Source: Pseudomonas yamanorum
Lineage (GTDB): Bacteria > Pseudomonadota > Gammaproteobacteria > Pseudomonadales > Pseudomonadaceae
DNA length: 64,000 nucleotides
Assembly: GCF_013386765.1 (NCBI RefSeq)
Contig: NZ_JACARE010000038.1
Location: forward strand, 22,750-86,749
Reading direction: 5' to 3'
Every line of letters starts with the position of its first letter. Position 1 is the stretch's first letter. Both the position numbers and the translations under genes were made by a program. Shown here in pieces: positions 59,963 through 64,000 of this stretch. The notes below the pieces were generated by a model that was not told where the DNA came from, did no database searches, and saw nothing but the letters and a program-made list of their open reading frames with translations.

Positions 59963-62900
59963 ATGGTTAGTCCCACCGTGATGCCGATACATCCCCCTTC
60001 GATCCAGCCGCCCGCCTTCGCACTGACGTCCGCCGCCAATATCACCCAGCCTGCCCCGTTGCCCGGTTCGACAGGCATACCACCGGAGCAACGCTCAACG
60101 CTCGCGGGACACTTCAACGTCGGCGATCAACAAGCCTTCCTCACTCAACACAACTCCCTCGCGCTCGCCATGCAAAAGCTGCATGGCCAGCAACCGAACT
60201 TCAAGGATGTCCAACTGCAACAAGTGGCCGCGATGCTTGCCGACCAGCCTCATCTCAATCCAGCAACGTTGACCTTCAAACGCTGGATCAGCCAGAGCGA
60301 TGGCAGTATCAAAACACTCTCCGAGCAACCCCTTCTGGAGGCTCTGGATAAAAAGATTGCAGAACTGTCGAACCAGCCCGGCAAGCACGCTGACGAAGAC
60401 GCCGACGTGCAGTCGGGCATATTCAGCCAACGCACAGCCAGTCAACCGCCGGAACTCATCGACACAACCCACTCGTTAAGCACCATCGCCCAGCGCATCA
60501 CCACGCAATATCCCGAGGCGGCACTCGCCTTCTGGACGACACCACGCCCGTCAAAAACAAACCCGCAGGTATTGGAGTCGCCGCAGGACGAGCTGTTGAC
60601 CCTGCACAAGCGCCAACTGTCGACACTGGCAGCCTTGCGCGCAAGTGATGGCACCCTGAGCCCGGCAGGCAAACAACTGATCGACGCTGCACTGCAATAC
60701 CCCACGCTCGCCGAACGGGAGAAAGCCTTTGCCGACGGCGCCCGTCCGGGTGTGTATCCACTCACCCTGGATGACGGCACCGAGCGTGGTGCTTTACTCG
60801 CCGGCACTTTTCTCATCACCCAGACTGACGGGGCCTTCTCCACCCCGCCGACCTGGCCCAAAGGCAGATCCCTGGCGCTCGACGAGGCCAATGGCCCGGT
60901 CGTGCTGTATACACCCGGCGAAGGCTTCGAAGAATTCGCAACCCCCGCCCAGGCACGCGAAACGTTGGCGCTACGCCTGGATCAAGGCGCAACAGACGCC
61001 AACCTGCTGTTGCAGACGCTACCGCTATCGTTGCAAAACCGGGCGAACCCACCCACCGGGGACGACCTGATGCTCAGCGCCGAACCTCTGGCCGGGGATG
61101 TGCTGGCCGAAAGCTTGCCCGGCATGCTCAAGCGCCAGCAGGCCGAAATCAACATGGGCCTTGCCACTGCATCCGCTCAATCCACCACGCCATTACATCA
61201 GGCCATTGATAAGGCTGCCGACTGGTCATACCTGCTGGATGGCAGCAATGCCATGCAGGCACGCAACCAGAAACTGGCCGACAAACTGCAACCCGAGTGG
61301 CTGAAAAACCTCACCCCGGACCAGGAAATACGCTTTGAGCAACTGGAGCAGGCCGAAGAGAAAAGCGCGAACGCACTGACCCCGCAGATTGAGACAATAC
61401 CCTCCCTGGCCACTTTCGCCCGGGACCGGATGAATGCATCGATAAAGCAGCAGTACCCGACGGCAGAGGTGGATGCCGATCAATTGATGGTCCTGGCACA
61501 CACCAAGACCCGTATCCATACGGGCCGCCCTGGTCTCCCTCAAGCGCCTTTCGTAAAAAACATACACCTGTCGCTGACCGACCTGGCCCTGAAAAACCCC
61601 ACCGCGTTCGCTGCCGGCGAAACATCCACATTTACACAGACCACCCTGACGCTGCCGCTGAAGGATAAGCAGGGCAAGCCCATACTGGACGCCAGCGGCA
61701 ACCCCATCGTCCTCGACACCGAGCAGCTCAAGGCGCTGGTCAACAGGGCCGATGTGGGCGGTGAGTACCCCCGCCTGCTGAAGAGTGAACTGGCGCCGGA
61801 CGCCGAGTCGGGGCCGGCAGGTGACAGGCGCGAAGCCTGGAAGGCCAGCCAGGCCGACCAAATGCGTAAAGAAGCTTTTCTCGCAGAGCTGAATCCTTCT
61901 GCCTACGCCGCTGAAGCGAAAGAAGACACAACCAGCAAACGTGGGGCGCAATGGGTCGCGGCTGTGCTGGACTACCCCGACCCGGCCAACCGTCCGACAG
62001 TCGATGGCCAAGCCATCGTTACCCATGCACTCCATCAACGCGGCTTGCCCGTGCAGGGCGTGATGGTTATCGGTAATGGCAAGGACCCGGAGCGGGTGCT
62101 GTATACGCCCAATGCCCCCGACGGAGTGACCTTTCGCGAAGTGGCGGATCAGCAAGCACTCGACACCCTGCTGGAAAAAAACGAATGGCGGCTATACACC
62201 GCGAACCGAAAGTCGCCCGTCAGTAAAGATGACGTTGATAAAGCCAAGACCGCGCTCACGAATCAAGCCACCAACCTGAGCCGGAATCCGATCACTGCCA
62301 TCGATGCATTCGTCAAGACGCTCAAGCTCACGGGCGACACCAATACCCTTTCGCCCATCACGGGTGATGCCCAGGACGCGTTGTACAAACAACAGGTACA
62401 ACTGCTGGTGGATAATGCCGACTACCAGTCAGTCAGCAGCGCTGAAGTGGCGGCAGAATCGACCGCCAACAAGATCCAGTTCGGGGTTGAAGTCGCCACA
62501 ATATTCCTGGACCTGCTGCCGGTGCTCGGTAAGGTCGCTTCCACAGCCGTCCGGTTAGGAAAAGCCGGGTTAACGGCGCTACGCGCCAACGCCAGGGTCA
62601 TACCCAAACTGATCAAGCATCCAACACTGGTGCGTGGGATCTATGCCGATTTTGCGACGTCGGCGACGGGCATCCCGCTGGTTCGCACCTCGCCACTGCG
62701 GCCAGTACTCAAGCCCTCGATTGCCATAGCCCCACTGTCCCAGGGAAGCCCGCTACCGACGCCAGGTGCGAGCATCCCGAATACTGTTCCCCCAAGCTCA
62801 GCCCCCTTCCCGAGTCCAGGCCGTGATCTGAGCCGCTACGCCGTGCCGGATACGCTGATCCAGGGGCGCCCGCTAAGACCGGACGGCACCTACAACGTCG

Positions 62901-63931
62901 GCGAGCATTGGTATGTGCGCTTTACCGATAACACTGGGGAGAACAAGGTCTATCAGATCGATTCAGCCTTTCACGCACGCAGCGGGCGGGTCAATATCGT
63001 GGACCCCAATGCCTCGCCGACGGCACCCAGGAGCAGCAAAATAGTGGCTTCTGTGCAATCTGCAGGAAATGGCGAATGGCGACTGAATGAACTGCCGGGA
63101 GGTGGGAAACAACTACCCGAAACCGAATATGTCAGCCGCAGCAACGGTCGGCTGATCGAGGCCGATTTCACCCCGGCAGCGCTGCCGGTGGCCAGGCATT
63201 GGTTCAGACGGGATGCCCAGCGTTTCTACCAGTCTATGGTCGCAGGCGGTCAAATGCCGCCGCGCCCACCTCGGCTGACGCTCGCACCCAATACATCGCC
63301 TGCAGATCTGTTTCGTGATGCCTACAAAACCAGTGACATTGTCGTACTTGGCGAGCTTCACAACGAAATCGCCAGTTTTCAGCTGATCAAAGAGAATATG
63401 CAGGCCCTCAAAGAGGCCGGTGTCACCACCATCGCGCTTGAAAATGTGGAAACCGATGCCGCAGGCCGAGTCGTCGATGTGGGTATGGGCAGTGGACGGC
63501 CGGACGGCTCATCGCCCACGCTTTCGGAACTGACTCAGCTTGCTCATGAACATGGCATAACAATTAAAGCCCTCGACCATCGCTACCTGACCCGACGATC
63601 GGATATGCCCGGTTTCTACAAGGACGTCGCAGACAACGACAAGGGCATTACCCGCCTGCAGGAGTTCAACTACTACGCCACACGCATCCTGCAAAACCGC
63701 AAGCCAGGCGAAAAAATACTGGCCTTGGTTGGCAGGTCCCATATGAACACGGCTCGAAACATTCCGGGCCTCGCCGAACTGACCGGTGGCGTCGGGATCG
63801 GCGTTTACCCGACGACGACATCGAACGGGAGCATTGCCATCAGTGGTCCGTCAATACCGAAGGATCCCGGGAGAAGCGTAGCGAGTGGTCATACGGCCGG
63901 GGACTATCAGATTTTCCAGAAAATCAGTTGA
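59963..63931 (+). CDS. Large DUF6543/dermonecrotic-toxin-like protein with a Tiki/ChaN-like C-terminal domain
   Basis: The 1322-residue protein lacks a signal peptide. Its middle (about 485-760) matches the Pseudomonas giant toxin-like family: FARDRMNASIKQQYP, LSLTDLALKN near 539, and VLYTPNAPDGVTFREVA near 713. A hydrophobic stretch near 840-870 (VATIFLDLLPVLGKVASTAV) may meet membranes. Residues about 960-1050 hold the GTYNVGEHWYVRFTD module and SAGNGEWRLNELPGGGK. The C-terminal domain (about 1115-1300) has VVLGELHNE (G1130xxH1133), Glu1160, ALDHRY (1203-1208) and LVGRSH (G1257xxH1260), the layout of Tiki/ChaN/EreA-type proteins. GAGG lies ten bases before the ATG. No immunity or secretion gene is visible; a toxin role is inferred. 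Confidence 0.72.
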   Translation: MVSPTVMPIHPPSIQPPAFALTSAANITQPAPLPGSTGIPPEQRSTLAGHFNVGDQQAFLTQHNSLALAMQKLHGQQPNFKDVQLQQVAAMLADQPHLNPATLTFKRWISQSDGSIKTLSEQPLLEALDKKIAELSNQPGKHADEDADVQSGIFSQRTASQPPELIDTTHSLSTIAQRITTQYPEAALAFWTTPRPSKTNPQVLESPQDELLTLHKRQLSTLAALRASDGTLSPAGKQLIDAALQYPTLAEREKAFADGARPGVYPLTLDDGTERGALLAGTFLITQTDGAFSTPPTWPKGRSLALDEANGPVVLYTPGEGFEEFATPAQARETLALRLDQGATDANLLLQTLPLSLQNRANPPTGDDLMLSAEPLAGDVLAESLPGMLKRQQAEINMGLATASAQSTTPLHQAIDKAADWSYLLDGSNAMQARNQKLADKLQPEWLKNLTPDQEIRFEQLEQAEEKSANALTPQIETIPSLATFARDRMNASIKQQYPTAEVDADQLMVLAHTKTRIHTGRPGLPQAPFVKNIHLSLTDLALKNPTAFAAGETSTFTQTTLTLPLKDKQGKPILDASGNPIVLDTEQLKALVNRADVGGEYPRLLKSELAPDAESGPAGDRREAWKASQADQMRKEAFLAELNPSAYAAEAKEDTTSKRGAQWVAAVLDYPDPANRPTVDGQAIVTHALHQRGLPVQGVMVIGNGKDPERVLYTPNAPDGVTFREVADQQALDTLLEKNEWRLYTANRKSPVSKDDVDKAKTALTNQATNLSRNPITAIDAFVKTLKLTGDTNTLSPITGDAQDALYKQQVQLLVDNADYQSVSSAEVAAESTANKIQFGVEVATIFLDLLPVLGKVASTAVRLGKAGLTALRANARVIPKLIKHPTLVRGIYADFATSATGIPLVRTSPLRPVLKPSIAIAPLSQGSPLPTPGASIPNTVPPSSAPFPSPGRDLSRYAVPDTLIQGRPLRPDGTYNVGEHWYVRFTDNTGENKVYQIDSAFHARSGRVNIVDPNASPTAPRSSKIVASVQSAGNGEWRLNELPGGGKQLPETEYVSRSNGRLIEADFTPAALPVARHWFRRDAQRFYQSMVAGGQMPPRPPRLTLAPNTSPADLFRDAYKTSDIVVLGELHNEIASFQLIKENMQALKEAGVTTIALENVETDAAGRVVDVGMGSGRPDGSSPTLSELTQLAHEHGITIKALDHRYLTRRSDMPGFYKDVADNDKGITRLQEFNYYATRILQNRKPGEKILALVGRSHMNTARNIPGLAELTGGVGIGVYPTTTSNGSIAISGPSIPKDPGRSVASGHTAGDYQIFQKIS

Positions 63932-63941
63932 GTGCGTTTGG

Positions 63942-63971
63942 TGCGCGATGGGATCCCCTCACCATCGCGCA
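63942..63971. other. Hairpin after the toxin-like gene
   Basis: TGCGCGATGG and CCATCGCGCA enclose ten bases. There is no U-run after it. It could be a transcript end or part of another repeat cut by the window edge. Confidence 0.5.
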
Positions 63972-64000
63972 TCCCGACGGGGATATCGTGCCGACAGCAC

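Overview
The window is GC-rich, densely coded gammaproteobacterial chromosome, almost certainly from the Pseudomonas fluorescens group. The grounds are the rpsP-rimM-trmD-rplS, xerD-dsbC-hom-thrC and guaB-guaA gene sets with Pseudomonas-like proteins, a DUF3509 protein, a nag operon laid out as I remember it from Pseudomonas (nagR-nagA-SIS deaminase-nagF-nagE), and many intergenic REP/REPIN-like inverted repeats. No tRNA, rRNA, insertion sequence, prophage or CRISPR array was seen. The species call rests on recognition, not on a search.

Layout. 0-11 kb: a Tat-exported FAD amine oxidase of the spermidine dehydrogenase type, the periplasmic glucan protein opgD, a small unknown protein, a P-loop kinase, an old yellow enzyme, recJ, yaeQ, and a CaiB-type CoA-transferase followed by a periplasmic binding protein. 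11-16.6 kb: a DUF3509 protein, a small coiled-coil membrane protein, then thrC, hom, dsbC and xerD on the minus strand. 17-20.6 kb: rplS, trmD, rimM, rpsP and ffh. 20.7-29 kb: a CcsA-like and a CorB/HlyC-like membrane protein, an MHS-type MFS carrier with a possibly structured leader, purT, a VUT-family protein, a DUF1289 protein, a gamma carbonic anhydrase, two Nudix hydrolases and an L,D-transpeptidase.

29-51.9 kb holds two sugar phosphotransferase (PTS) regulons around purL and mltF. The N-acetylglucosamine operon (plus strand) has a GntR regulator, the NagA deacetylase, a SIS-type deaminase, an EIIA-HPr-EI fusion and the NagE permease. The trehalose operon (minus strand) has the TreP permease, phosphotrehalase, a maltoporin-like porin, a second EIIA-HPr-EI fusion and a free EIIB-like protein, with treR divergent. 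Each operon encodes a whole phosphorelay from PEP to sugar, and each also carries an EIIB-like domain without the phosphorylatable cysteine. A tandem duplication of about 330 bp follows nagE and copies its last codons.

51.9-59.8 kb: guaA-guaB with a near-consensus promoter, a zinc-ribbon protein of unknown role, a TSUP permease, a LysR regulator, xseA and an M23 peptidase. 59.9-63.9 kb: a 1322-residue protein resembling the Pseudomonas DUF6543/dermonecrotic-toxin-like giant proteins. Its C-terminal domain carries two GxxH motifs and conserved acidic residues that recall the Tiki/ChaN/EreA superfamily. It is the most novel candidate in the window.
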